Shown here: positions 47,567 to 59,377 of the stretch, one piece after another
Layout: the number at the start of each line of letters is the position of its first letter
How positions within the stretch are numbered: the stretch's first letter is position 1
Assembly: GCA_016801885.1 (NCBI GenBank)
Contig: JAFBJY010000341.1
Coordinates: 34,116 to 98,115 of the forward strand
Direction: 5' to 3'
Source: Toxotes chatareus
Lineage: Eukaryota; Chordata; Actinopteri; Toxotidae
DNA: 64,000 nucleotides
Position numbers and translations under genes: made by a program
The notes under the pieces: generated by a model
What the model saw: the letters and a program-made list of their open reading frames with translations, nothing else
What the model was told of the DNA's origin: nothing
Database searches by the model: none

Positions 47567-50500
47567 CTAATTATAAGCTTTGTCAAACAAAAAGGTTTTA
47601 AGCTTAATTTTAAAATTAGAGAGGGTGTCTGCTTCCTGAACCCAAACTGGCAGTTGGTTCCACAGGAGAGGGGCCTGATAGCTAAAGGCTCGGCCTCCCA
47701 TTCTACTGGGAGGAGCCTGGCCATTGAGGGCCTTATATGTAAGGAGAAGGATTTTAAAATCAATTCTGGATTTTACAGGAAGCCAATGAAGAGAAGTTAA
47801 TACAGGAATAGTATGATCTCTCTTGCTAATTCCAGTCAGTACTCTCGCTGCCGCATTTTGGATCAGCTGGAGGCTTTTTAGAGAGTTAACTGGACATCCT
47901 GATAATAGAGAATTACAGTTGTCCAGCCTAGAAGTAACAAAAGCATGGACTAATTTTTCAGCATCACTCTGCAACAGAATGTTCCTAATCTTACTGATAT
48001 TGCGCAGGTGAAAGAAAGCGGTCCTAGAGACTTGTTTTATATGCGAGTTAACGGACAGATCCTGATCAAAAATAACTCCAAGGTTCCTCACAGTCGTACT
48101 GGAGGCTAAATTAATGCCATCCAGAGTAACTATATGATTAGATAAACTGTTTCTGAGGTGTTTGGGACCAAACAAAATAACCTCAGTTTTGTCTGAATTC
48201 AGAAGAAGAAAGTTACAGGTCATCCAGGCCTTTATGTCTTTAAGACATGCCTGAAGTATGGCTAACTGATCTGTTTCGTCTGGCTTCATAGATAAACATA
48301 GTTGGGTATCATCCGCATAGCAATGGAAATTTATTCCATGCTTCTTGATAATATTGCCGAGGGAAGCATGTATAAGGTGAACAATAAGGGTCCAAGCACA
48401 GAACCCTGTGGAACTCCATGACTAACTCTGGTATAAATGAAGGAATCATCATTAACATGAACAAACTGGTATCTATCTGATAGATATGATTTAAACCAGC
48501 CTAGTGCTGCTCCTTTAATCCCAATAACATGTTCCAATCTTTCCAATAGGATACTATGATCAATAGTGTCAAATGCAGCACTAAGATCTAGCATGACAAG
48601 TATAGAGACGAGTCCATTGTCTGATGCTATGAGAAGGTTGTTGGTAACTTTCACCAGTGCTGTTTCTGTGCTATGATGAACTCTAAATCCTGACTGAAAA
48701 ACTTCAAACAAAAAAACGTTCCTATGTAGATGATCACACAACTGAGTTGCAACAGCCTTTTCAAGAATTAAAGGGGAGATTGGATATGGGTCTATAGTTT
48801 GCCAAAATGTCAGAGTCCAGAGAAGGCTTTTTAAGTAAAGGTTTGATAACTGCAACCTTAAAAGCCTGTGGAACATATCCTGTTACTAAAGAGAGATTTA
48901 TCTGGTCTAATCTGTTAGTGCTAATCAAAGGCAAACCATCTTTAAGAAGTCTGGTTGAGATAAGATCCAAAAGACATGTTGATGATTTAGATTTAGAAAC
49001 TATTAAAGTCAATTCAGTGAGGTCTATGGGAGAGAAACAGTCTAACAACAAATCAGGACTGGCAGACATTTGTAAAGATGCTGTTCTAGACATACCTACA
49101 TCATTAACAGTTGTAGGCAGGATAAGATGGATTCTATCTCTAATGTCTACTATTTTGTTGCTAAAGAAGCTCATAAAGTCATCACTAGTGAGAGCTAGAG
49201 GGATGCATGGTTCAACAGAGCCATGGCTCTTTGTCAGCCTGGCTACAGTGCTGAAAAGAAACCTAGGATTGTTCTTGTTTTCCTCTATTAATGATGAATA
49301 ATAGGCAGTTCGTGCTTTCCGAAGGACTTTTTTTTTATACATTATGAAGCTGTCTTTCCAGGCTAGGCGGAATTCCTCTAAATTAGTGGATAACCACTTC
49401 CTTTCCAGCTGTCATGACTAGCCCCTAAGGGGTTTTTTCTCTGAACTCTTGTTTAGTTTTGTTTACAGTTCCTGTTTTATTTTGAAATCACTGCCCTTGT
49501 GTATCTTGTCTTGTTCTACTTCCTGTCTTTGTCTTGTTTCCCTCCTTTTGTGATTGTCTGCCCCGCCCTAATTGGTTTCACCTGTTGCCCATTGCCTTGT
49601 GTATTTAAGTTTCGTCTTTTCCCTGTGTTCTTGTCGGTTTGTCTGTGTTCCATGCCCAAGTCTGTTCCCATGCCTGTTTCCATGTCCGTCTCCATGCCTG
49701 AGTCTGCGCCATGCCCCTGTGTTTGTTCATGTTCCTGTGCCTTGCGTTTTCCCCCTCATGGACTTACCTCGGTTTCTGTTGTTTCAAGTAAGGACTTTTG
49801 TATTTTTGTTTAGTTTTGTTCCTTGGTGTTTTTTTTTCTCCCAAGTGGATGATTTTTGGTTGTTTGAGTTTTGTTCCCTTGCCCTGGACTCTTCCAGTGA
49901 ATTTTGGTTTATTAAAAGACTTTTAGTTCCACCTTTCTGCCTGTCTTGAGGGTTTTTGCTTTTGGGTCCTAGTTCTTGTTTCCCATAGACGTGACACCAG
50001 CTTCCGTGATATCTGCTTTAAAGTACGTATTTGTGAATCATACCATGGAGCTAGCTTCCTCTGATTAATGACCTTCTTTTTCAAAGGGGCAACAGAATCA
50101 AGGGTTGATCGTAATGAAGCAGCAGTACTATCAACTAGATAGTTTATATCTGCTGGAGTAAAGTGTAGGCCATTGCCCTCTTTAAAACTGGCACATGGCA
50201 ACGGAGATAATAAAGATGGAATAACTTCATTATATTTGGTAACAGCATTATCAGACAAATATCTACAGTAGTTAATTTTTTTCCCAGATGCTGTGCAGTT
50301 CATTATTGTAAATTCAAATGTAACTAAAACAGGGTTCTGAGGGAATACTGTCAAATATTCAGCTTCTATGCCATAGGTCAGTACAAGATCAAGGGTGTGA
50401 TTAAAACAGTGAGTTGGTTTGTTAACATTTTGTAAAAAGCCAATTGAGTCTAATACTGAATAGAAAGCAGTCTTAAGGCTGTCATTGTGGGTATCGACAT

Positions 50501-51179
50501 GAATATTAAAGTCGCCCACTATAATTGCTCTATCCGTACTAAGCACTAAATCAGATAAAAATTCAGTGAATTCAGACAAAAACTCTGAGTAAGCAGCAGG
50601 TGGACGATACACCACAGCAAATAGGACTGGTTTTTCTGTCTTCCAATTTGGATGTGAGAGGCTGAGGATAAGGCTTTCAAATGTACTATATTTCGGCTTA
50701 GGTCTAGGATTAATTAATAAACTTGAGTGGTAGATTGCTGCCACTCCTCCTCCTCGGCCTGTGCCTCGAGGAATGTGATAATTAATATGACTAGCAGGGG
50801 TTGACTCATTTAGACTGACATACTCTTCCTCCTGCAGCCAGGTCTCAGTCAGACAGAATAAATCAATCTGCTGATCCATTATCAAATCATTTACTAACAG
50901 AGATTTAGACAAGAGAGATCTAATGTTTAATAGCCCACATCTAATTATGGTGTTTTTAGGTTCAGATGCTTTTGTAGTATTAATTTTTTTGAGGTTTTTA
51001 TGAATAACACCTCTAGCATTTTTTAATTTATGCACTTTTTGTTGACGGGGAGCAGACACAGTCTCTATAGGATGAAGGGAGTCGTTAGAATGGTAGGAAT
51101 AATAAGAATCATGAGAATCATGGGTGGGTGACAGCTCTAGAGAAACTGCAGAGAAGCGTGTAGGACTGCAACTCTGCAT
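47567..51179 (-). pseudogene. L2 ORF2 endonuclease/reverse transcriptase, broken (copy B)
   Basis: The endonuclease part (50002-51179) keeps LNIRS, TETWL, YRPP and GDFNIHVD but reads PQNPVLVTFEF where copy A reads PQNPVFSDHSLVTFEF: the five residues FSDHS, including the conserved Asp-His pair, are gone. The reverse transcriptase part is split by a lost G near 48360, upstream of YADDTQL (48308-48319) in reading direction, so palm motifs before and after are in different frames. The shared frameshift near 48790 and the C-terminal deletion are as in copy A. Confidence 0.9.
49410..49996 (+). mobile_element. Solo LTR, Ty3/gypsy type (copy B)
   Basis: 587 bp, TGTCATGAC...CGTGACA, flanked by CCAGC at 49405-49409 and 49997-50001. 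Same insertion as 6816-7399 apart from run-length differences. Confidence 0.9.
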
Positions 51180-51672
51180 CCTGGTCTCAACTCTGGGTTG
51201 TCATGACTTTGGTTTTCTAATAAAATCTGTCATATTTCTACATATGAGAGCTGCACCATCCAAAGTGGGATGGATGCCGTCTCTCCTAATCAGACCAGGT
51301 TTTCCCCAAAAAGTTTTCCAGTTGTCAATGAAGGCCACGTCGTTTGCTGGACACCACCTAGACAGCCAGCGACGGAATGATAACATGCGGCTAAACATGT
51401 CATCACTGGTCAAATCGGGCAGGGGTCCAGAGAACACTACGGAGTCCAACATTGTTTTGGCGTAGTTACACACCGATTCCACATTAATTTTAGTGACCTC
51501 CGATTGGCGTAATCGGGTGTCATTACCGCCGACGTGAATAACGATCTTACCAAATCTACGTTTATCCTTAGCCAGCAGTTTTAAATACGATTCAACGTCG
51601 CCCGCTCTGGCCCCGGGAATGCATTTAACTATGGTCGCTGGAGGGCCGTTGTTTCAGGCTATGTTTCCTTCG
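51180..51672 (-). pseudogene. L2 ORF1, SGNH/esterase-type, broken (copy B)
   Basis: Reads IPGARAGDVES, IVIHVGGND and RRDGIHPT in one continuous frame down to about 51201, so copy B keeps the esterase core better than copy A. The in-frame TGA at 51654-51656, just upstream, is shared with copy A and could have arisen from CGA by CpG decay. Confidence 0.75.
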
Positions 51673-52433
51673 GACTGCCACCCAGCCGCCCTGGCTTCCC
51701 GGCTACTTGGGAGCTGCCGGGGAACGCGGCTGACAGGAGCTAATGTAGGGCGTCTAGCTGTAGCTAATTTCGGCTGGTCCGCATCAGCTACAGCGTTAGA
51801 GTTGATTAATAAGCTAGGATAACACTTTCGTAACACCACAGTGCAGAAGCAGCAAACAGGAAGTGACAGAATACGTTACCACTATGTCCTCCAGTATTTT
51901 CTCCTGTCTTTCTCTTGCTCCAAGTCACACGATAGACACTCTCCCTAACTTATCAGAACACTTAGCCGGTGCCTTCCTATTGGGTAAATTAAGTAAGCTG
52001 TCTTATGTAATTAAGAAGTGTTTTCACAATTGAGAGTAATAATGTTGAATTGGCAATGAGTGACCTCCACAGACCACACAGTAAATGGAGGGGTTTGTTT
52101 ATAATTCAAAGAGCAAGACCAGATCAGTACTCCTGAAATACTCATAAACCTATAAATTGATGAAATATCATTATGCACGGTTGTAACCTCTCTACTATAA
52201 CTGTTGGACTTTAAAATGTGGTTGCTGTTAAAAATCACAGGGCACCTTGTCTTGGTGCAGATCAGCTGTATTTCTGTGATGTGCTGCAGCTTCAATGCAA
52301 CCAACAAGCGAATCGTGTTATCTGGCTTTGCCTCTCAGTCTGTTATTTCTGTGCATTAACAGTCACCTGCAACATGCCATTTAGGTAACGAGCAATCTCT
52401 CACCTACAATGTTGACAAGCAGTTATTACTTTT

Positions 52434-53420
52434 CAATTCAATTTCAATTCAATTTTATTTATATAGCGCCTTCCACAATAAAATTTGTCTCAAAGCGCTT
52501 TACAGAGATCCAGAGCCTGACCCCAGAGCAAGCACTTAAGGCGACAGTGGCAAGGAAAAACTCCCTTTAACAGGAAGAAGCCTTGAGCAGAACCTGGCTC
52601 AAATGGGGGACCCTCCTGCTGATGGCCGGGCTGGGTAAAAGGAGGAAGAGGAGGAAGATAGGACAGCTAGGAATGGAGGAGAGGAGGAGAAAGACATGCA
52701 GCATAATACAAACAGGGTTGGCAGTAGACAATGTTAGAGGGTCAGCATTTAGATTACAGTTAATGAACAGTTAGTGGATAATGTGTGCTCAGCAGATTAC
52801 AGTTATGATAGGAAACAGAGCACAGAAGGAAGAAGCTGTCATGACTGGTAATTATTTACATTACAGTCTGCATAGAATATTAATCCAATATTTATCTGTA
52901 GCAGAATGGAACATTAAACGTGTTAGAAATGGATCATTGTAAACAATAAACAGCAGCAGGTGGGTGGAGCCAGGACCACAGACAGAGAAAATGCAGCTCC
53001 GGAGCCAGAGATACCTGCAGAAAGGTATAGAAACAGAGAGACCAGAGAGAAAAAAACACAGGACTACGGGAGAGAGAGGACACAGAGTTAATGACATGTA
53101 GTAAAGGCTAATAAATGTGAGAGTGGGTCTGAGGAGAGAAAGAGAGAGAAGAAGAAGGACACAAAAGATCATGGGATGTCCCCCAGCAGACTAAGCCTAT
53201 AGCAGCATAACTAAGGGATGGTTCACTTGCCTGAGCCAGCCCTACTAAGGACTACATCCTTAACTGTAACAGTGTCTATAGAGATAATTGTGACTTTAGT
53301 CATAATAACTAGGACTGTAACTACAACTAATTATAAGCTTTGTCAAACAAAAAGGTTTTAAGCTTAATTTTAAAATTAGTGAGGGTGTCTGCTTCCCGAA
53401 CCCAAACTGGTAGTTGGGTT
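52434..53420 (-). mobile_element. 5'-truncated L2 insertion, 987 bp (copy B)
   Basis: Same insertion as 9847-10833, flanked by CTTTT at 52429-52433 and 53421-53425. Absent from the right inverted arm. Confidence 0.9.
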
Positions 53421-54301
53421 CTTTTATCCTGCAGTACTTCAAATACAGTTAGTAGAAAATGAAGTAGTTGTATTAACCAGACAGATAACCTGTTGTAGGA
53501 GACCTGGAAGCCTGACTTATAGTGAACTGTTCACAAAATGACATCATACAGTGTTGTGAACACACTATGCAGATATCTGATTAGTCCAGGTCGACTGTTC
53601 TCGCCTGATTAACCTGTAAAGTTAATTGGGTGCAAACAAATGGTGGACTTGGTGAAAACCAGTGAAAGTTAACAGTTTTTTTAATAGACCCATAGTGACG
53701 TACTGAATAGGTTTGTTACACACATAACTGTCTCACTAAATTTTTGCATCTTTTCCTAAATTAGCTTTTAGGTTCTAAATGACTAGTAAGGCGCTTGTTG
53801 TATGTGGACATAACTGATCTGAACAGCAGGCCCCCGAGCAGCAGGGGGAGGGTATCCCCTCTGTAATGGGATTTTAGCTGAAAAAGCTGTCTCTGACTCC
53901 CATGACTTCACCTGGTTTCATAACCCTCAGCAAGTAGTCCAGTCCCACAAAACAGCAGCCAGCCTGACTTCTGAGGCCTCTTATCTGGTCTATGAAGGGT
54001 CACCTGACTGGAGGCAAAGGTGGTGACTGATTGCAGTGAAAAGGAGAAGGAAGTGACAGTGTATGATCTTCTCTTATGTTGTAATATTTCCAGTATGTAT
54101 TGTTACGACTAATAAAGGCATCTCTCTAAGTACTTATGACTATTTTGTGTGGGTTTTTTTGTCTTGATTTCTGTCTGGACAAACCACAGGACATCCTCTG
54201 TATACTGATACTCTGGATACTGTAAAAACAGGCTGAGAGCACACACTGTGTGAGGAACACAATGGGACTGGATATGGGGTGGCAGAAACCACACAGTGAC
54301 T

Positions 54302-54461
54302 TTTGTCATGTCATCATATGCCGCTTATCTGGGTCCAGGCCCAGTTCGCGGGGGCGACTGCTGCCCAATCCACAATGCATCTTGGTCCTACGGCACCGAG
54401 CCCATGGAAGGTGGTGCCATCCGGTATGGGGTTCAAACCCACGACCTACCAACTGAGCTAA
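54302..54461 (-). mobile_element. tRNA-derived SINE, 5' end lost (copy B, left arm)
   Basis: Reverse-complement match to 55349-55516 up to the A box, where it is cut by the junction at TAAACAGT. Target-site sequence CACAGTGACT at 54292-54301. Confidence 0.85.
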
Positions 54462-55355
54462 ACAGTAAGCTGGAACTGAACCAAATGTTTGCTGGGAAGG
54501 GAGATGACGGCCACACAGGACCACAGTAGGTGACAGCCTGCTCAACTGGACTGATCCCCACCACACAGCACTGTCTATCTCTCCCCTTCTTGCTCTCTCT
54601 TTCTCTGCTTCTCTCTGATCCTAGATTTTTTTTTCACATTGAGCCACCAGGAACAGTCCCAGTTCTCCTGATGGCCTCTCTTCCATTGCTTAAACATGCA
54701 ATTGTAACTTACCTACTGTGCTTCTAAGCACTTTTCTGCTTGTTCTTTGGTTGTGTTTATTTTTTTTCACCTTGTAAGTGGTGAACAGCGCTGCAACTTC
54801 CCTGAATTTTTCCACCATGTTAGGTGCAGTCTAATGGTCACTGTAAAAGAGTATGATTGAAGCTGTTTAGTTTCCTATATTTTGAGCTAACAACCTTATT
54901 TTTAACAGCAAATAATGTCTATCTGATTTCAGGGCCACCTCTCATGAGACTCACTCAAAGGAATTTTACAGTCAAGTCTGCCATCATGTGGTGAATGGGT
55001 GACATCAACACTGGCCAGTATCTACTCAGACAGACTTTCTTAACTATTCTACAAAGATACATTAGGTGACAGGTCTTTAAAGAAAAACTCATTTTAAAAA
55101 TCATTGTGGGCTAAATGATGGTTTAAAGAAAAAGTAAATTTTACTGGGTCCCCACATCCAGCTCTGAGAGTGGGCTCCTACTTTTTCAAAATGGAAATTC
55201 ATCATGGCTTTTGAAGACCTAAAAAAAATGAAAGCCATGGGATGTGTTTGAGGAACACAGTTGTAAGTAAGAACATTTTAATGGGCTCCTGCATGAAAAA
55301 GAACTTTTAATAAATATTTCTGTTTTGATACTTCAGTGAGTCACTGTGCTGCCTG
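54462..55355. other. Spacer of the inverted repeat
   Basis: About 0.9 kb of non-coding DNA between the two arms, matching 12964-13746 of copy A up to about 55250. No gene or promoter seen. Confidence 0.75.
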
Positions 55356-55516
55356 GTTAGCTCAGTTGGTAGGTCGTGGGTTTGAACCCCATACCGGATG
55401 GCACCACCTTCCATGGGCTCGGTGCCGTAGGACCAAGATGCATTGTGGATTGGGCAGCAGTCGCCCCCGCGAACTGGGCCTGGACCCAGATAAGCGGCAT
55501 ATGATGACATGACAAA
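55349..55516 (+). mobile_element. tRNA-derived SINE, complete
   Basis: 168 bp flanked by a 10-bp target-site duplication AGTCACTGTG at 55339-55348 and 55517-55526. The head is tRNA-like: an A box TTAGCTCAGTTGG at 55357-55369 and a B box GGGTTTGAACCCC at 55378-55390. The boxes are only about 8 bases apart, far closer than in a real tRNA, so the anticodon region is missing and Pol III initiation is doubtful. The body ends with GATAAGCGGC. The degraded copy near 29980 appears to be an unoccupied site. Confidence 0.9.
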
Positions 55517-56853
55517 AGTCACTGTGTGGTTTCTGCCACCCCATATCCAGTCCCATTGTGTTCCTCACACAGTGTGTGCTCTCAGCCTGTTTTTACAGTA
55601 TCCAGAGTATCAGTATACAGAGGATGTCCTGTGGTTTGTCCAGACAGAAATCAAGACAAAAAAACCCACACAAAATAGTCATAAGTACTTAGAGAGATGC
55701 CTTTATTAGTCGTAACAATACATACTGGAAATATTACAACATAAGAGAAGATCATACACTGTCACTTCCTTCTCCTTTTCACTGCAATCAGTCACCACCT
55801 TTGCCTCCAGTCACGTGACCCTTCATAGACCAGATAAGAGGCCTCAGAAGTCAGGCTGGCTGCTTTTTTGAGCTAAAATCCCATTACAGAGGGGATACCC
55901 ACCCCCTGCTGCTTGGGGGCCTGTTGTTCAGACCAGTTATGTCCACATACAACAAGCGCCTTACTAGTCATTTAGAACCTAAAAGCTAATTTAGGAAAAG
56001 ATACAAAAATTTAGTGAGACAGTTATGTGTGTAACAAACCTATTCAGTACGTCACTATGGGTCTATTAAAAAAACTGTTAACTTTCACTGGTTTTCACCA
56101 AGTCCACCATTTGTTTGCACCCAATTAACTTTACAGGTTAATCAGGCGAGAACAGTCGACCTGGACTAATCAGATATCTGCATAGTGTGTTCACAACACT
56201 GTATGATGTCATTTTGTGAACAGTTCACTATAAGTCAGGCTTCCAGGTCTCCTACAGCAGGTTATCTGTCTGGTTACTACAACTACTCCATTTTCTACTA
56301 ACTGTATTAGTACTGCAGGATAAAAGTAATAACTGCTTGTCAACATTGTAGATGAGAGATTGCTCATTACCTAAATGGCACAGGGAAGCTGACTGTTAAT
56401 GCGCACAAATAACAGACTGAGAGGCGAAACCAGATAACATGATTCGCTTGTTGGTTGCATTGAAGCTGCAGCAAATCACAGAAATACAGCTGATCTGCAC
56501 CAAGACAAGGTGCTCTGTGATTTTTAACAGCAACCACATTTTAAAGTCCAACAGTTATAGTAGAGAGGTTACAACCGTGCATAATGATATTTCATTAGTA
56601 TATAGGTTTATAAGTATTTCAGGAGTACTGATCTGATCTTGCTCTTTGAATTATAAACAAACCCTTCCATAGACCACACAGTCTATGGAGTCACTCAGTG
56701 CCAATTCAACATTATTACTCTCAGTTATAATATATTGTGAAAACACTTCTTAATTACATAAGACAGCATACTTAATTTATCCAATAGGAAGGCACCGACT
56801 AAGTGCTCTGATAGGTTAGGGAGAGTGTCTATCGCATGACTTGACCAATGAGA
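55356..56853. repeat. Right arm of the large inverted repeat
   Basis: Reverse complement of the arm 51912-54461 without the L2 insertion. Unlike copies A and B it carries more scattered substitutions, so the inversion is older than the A/B duplication. Non-coding. Confidence 0.9.
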
Positions 56854-58340
56854 TTTGAAAAGGTGCAGTAAGGAGGAATAAGGTGCTTTTGGGATATTAG
56901 GTCAAAATGGCACACAATGTAAACATGCTGTTTGCAAAGACGTAATATATCATATACTGTTTAACTTTTTCTGTAAGTTAAACCTACAGTGTAAACTAAT
57001 TGGAGGAAGAGTCCCATTTTGGGAATGTTGTGGAATTAGTGGGAAGGTGAACACAGTCATGAATTAGGGCTTATCTAGCCCTAGCTTTTTTTCATACAAA
57101 GCATTTGATCTACAGATGTCATACAGTTGTGAAGATTCAAGTTTGTTGTCCCATGCTGTTTGCTGTGATTTAAAAACTCTAAAACAGTAAGCTCTTTAGT
57201 GGAGGAAATAAAACTCCATATTGTGGGAAATCTGAATCTATATTGAGGAAAATGCTACATATAGTAAATGATCATCATGTAGAGTTAAATTTTTTATTAT
57301 TTTCCTTAGAGTAAAATTTGATTCAATTTGAGTAGAATTTACACTGATAAATTTACTGTGCTCTGATAAATTTATTTCTTCAAACAACAGAGTCAATTGA
57401 TTCAAAACATTCCCTAACGCCTCACTTGTGGACTTAATAGAACATGCTGCATGATAAAAGCAGTGTGTGCTGTGGAAACCAGCACAATTGTGTTAAAGCC
57501 CTGTACACAGTGTTTTCTTCAGTTGGTGTGATTAGACCTCTGCTCAAGAGGTGGGGCTGACATGTGTACACACCCACACATTTCCGGTAAGAGGTGAAAA
57601 CACCACAAATTCTTGCTTCAGATGTTGGATAAAAAGACCAAAGTCTGCAAAAAACAGTCCTGGTTCAGGGACCAGTATTGTGACTAGAACAGACTGCTAA
57701 ATGGCTTCCTAGCCCCCCTCCCACTGCTTGCACAGAGGAGGTAAAACTGGTCAAGGAGAGCAGCCTATTCGCGAGTGGTCAAAGTCAGTCTCCCTTTGTC
57801 TTGTGGATCCCCTGACTGGTGCCACAAAAACTGTCAGGATGAATGAGTCTTAGCATTTGCTGCTGCTGCTCGTCTCTCTCACTCTCCAACATCCTCGGCC
57901 CTCATCCCTCTTCTATAAGAGACTGAAGATACTCACTTTTCGCCATGAGGCAGAAGGACGATCACAATCTTAATGTCATGTGAAGTTTGCTGATGACAAG
58001 AGATGAACAGAGGAAGAAAGGTGAGAAAGGGAAAATGATGTACTTTGAGAAGCAGAGTCAGAGGGTGAAACGAGTCACCCCACTCTCCCAAATGCACTGG
58101 GCTCAATGAGGTCTCGCACAGCCCGCACACACACACACATCTGTTCACCCTCTCCCACATACTGTCCATACCCCTAACCCTAACCCCCTCTTGCTCTGCC
58201 CCACACTCCAACTTTCATCCACACAGGGGTGCACACACTGAAATGCAGAAGTGCTGCCCTCAACCTGACAATTACACAAAGTAACTCGCCCCCCATGCGC
58301 AGTCATTTTCAGCCAAATTAAACCATGAATATCACTGAGT
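56854..58340. other. Non-coding interval with repeat debris
   Basis: No recognisable gene. Contains a MITE-like stretch at 57285-57400 of the same style as 3405-3560, and a short CA run at 58128-58140. Degraded counterpart at about 16650-17700. Confidence 0.6.
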
Positions 58341-58519
58341 ACCTGTAGTCTAATGTGTAATACCACCTGATCATTGCAGTCCTCACTTCTTTACAGTAAA
58401 AACTGCAAAACTGAGCAGTGAATCATAGATGTGTTATTATTTCACTCTCTGTTCAGCATTATGATGTAACACATGCATTTTCAAAATACGTCTTGTATGA
58501 AATAACCAATCGATCTGCT

Positions 58520-58520
58520 G

Positions 58521-58551
<31 letters not shown>
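58520..58551 (+). repeat. AAAAC microsatellite
   Basis: Six AAAAC-type units. Confidence 0.9.
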
Positions 58552-58787
58552 CCATATCGAAAACAAACTGGTGCACACAGAGTCTCTGTGTGCACTCATT
58601 GTACTAAGTCTCTTAATGACTGACTGAGCCTGTCAGGTTTTCTAATCTTACGTGTAGATCTTCTCAATTCCCGTTCACTTGGAGTGTGTGTCTCTGGACC
58701 TGTGGGAGGTGTTTTGGCTTGTTTTGACTTATGCTACGTCCCGCAGCGTTTGGAGCTGAACATTCCTCCGTCCGTCCGCTGCGCCGT

Positions 58788-58925
58788 CTACAACTGTGCG
58801 CCGGCCGCGATCTGGCTAAACGTCCTCACATGCATCCGGGACAGCTCACTCGCCTGGCAAATATTGATAGCACTTTCCAGAGTCAACTCCGTTTCCCTCA
58901 GTAGTCTTTCTCTGACCTTTTTAAT
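58788..58925 (-). pseudogene. Ty3/gypsy gag fragment
   Basis: Minus-strand translation reads VRERLLRETELTLESAIN followed by ICQASELSR. This is close to the conserved gypsy gag stretch just before the zinc knuckle (pattern RE-LLR-x-x-x-LTL-x-x-x-I-x-IC-x-A-x-E). Nothing further of the element is recognisable on either side, so it is a small relic. The longer open frame containing it (to 59288) continues into the promoter of the next gene and is not itself a gene. Confidence 0.7.
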
Positions 58926-59195
58926 CCTCCACGCCGATACATGATAACAAACCATTACTGCCACCTTGTAGTGTAATGTGTAATACCACCTGATCATTAC
59001 TGTCCTCGCGAGGACTGTCCTGAGCGTCATGAGCGCGCAGACTGTGCGGGCTTCCACTAAGCTCCGGACATGAATAAAAATAAAATGTATTCGAGCCTTG
59101 GCTGTCACGTTTGATCTAATCTGTCCAAGACTTGCAGCGCGCCTGTGCGCCCGAATGTGTACAGTGTGCACGTGTGTCTTTGATGATGCCTTTGA

Positions 59196-59262
59196 TGACT
59201 CACTTATCCAAAGTGACGTCACAGTCGAAGCTATAAAACCTGCATATAACCATATACTGTAT
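59196..59262 (+). promoter_or_regulatory. Promoter of the 59378 gene: AP-1, CRE and TATA
   Basis: TGACTCA (AP-1 consensus) at 59196-59202, TGACGTCA (perfect CRE) at 59214-59221 and TATAAAA at 59232-59238, in the usual order and within 45 bases. Transcription would be expected to start near 59262, leaving a 5' leader of about 115 bases before the ATG at 59378. The site pair suggests response to cAMP or stress kinases; that is inference. Confidence 0.75.
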
Positions 59263-59377
59263 ACATATACTATACTGTAGTGTAACAAGAAGATCTACAA
59301 GCAAGATTTAGCCACTCAGAGTGACATCAAGAATTGTCAAAGGCTTGTAGAATCATCAAGACCACAATCAAGGCAAA

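Larger units (their letters stand above)
46604..51911 (-). mobile_element. L2-clade LINE, nearly full length, inactive (copy B)
   Basis: Same element and same insertion point as 4006-9325, so it was duplicated with the locus rather than inserted twice. It carries the same solo LTR and the same older lesions, plus its own: a one-base deletion near 48360 in the reverse transcriptase and a 15-base in-frame deletion near 50328 in the endonuclease. Confidence 0.9.
51912..54461. repeat. Left arm of a large inverted repeat (copy B)
   Basis: Ignoring the 987-bp L2 insertion at 52434-53420, this is the reverse complement of 55356-56853. The arm is non-coding. The right arm has lost about 70 bases corresponding to about 53880-53960 here. 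Confidence 0.9.
42640..55250. repeat. Large near-identical duplication, right copy (B)
   Basis: Matches 1-13746 in the same orientation, starting at GCTTCTACTGACTACACTGA. To its left lie the kinase exons whose copy-A equivalents are outside the window. To its right the match would continue into the noisy block. Start-to-start spacing is 42639 bases. Confidence 0.95.
58347..59012. repeat. Direct repeat pair of about 40 bp
   Basis: GTCTAATGTGTAATACCACC plus TGATCATTGCAGTCCTC at about 58347-58386 recurs, with three differences, at about 58971-59008. The pair brackets about 0.6 kb that includes the AAAAC run and the gypsy gag fragment. Confidence 0.85.

Noticed and set aside
55351..55390. A tRNA gene
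   Set aside because: A and B boxes are too close, there is no cloverleaf or anticodon arm, and the sequence continues into a SINE body with target-site duplication.
58171..58190. Telomere-like CCCTAA repeats
   Set aside because: Only two units; no array.
57933..58366. Overlapping minus-strand frames upstream of the 59378 gene
   Set aside because: No domain similarity and CA-run-derived VCVCVC stretches; most likely chance.
58788..59288. 166-codon minus-strand frame as a gene
   Set aside because: Only the last 41 residues match gypsy gag; the rest is the complement of the promoter region of the 59378 gene.
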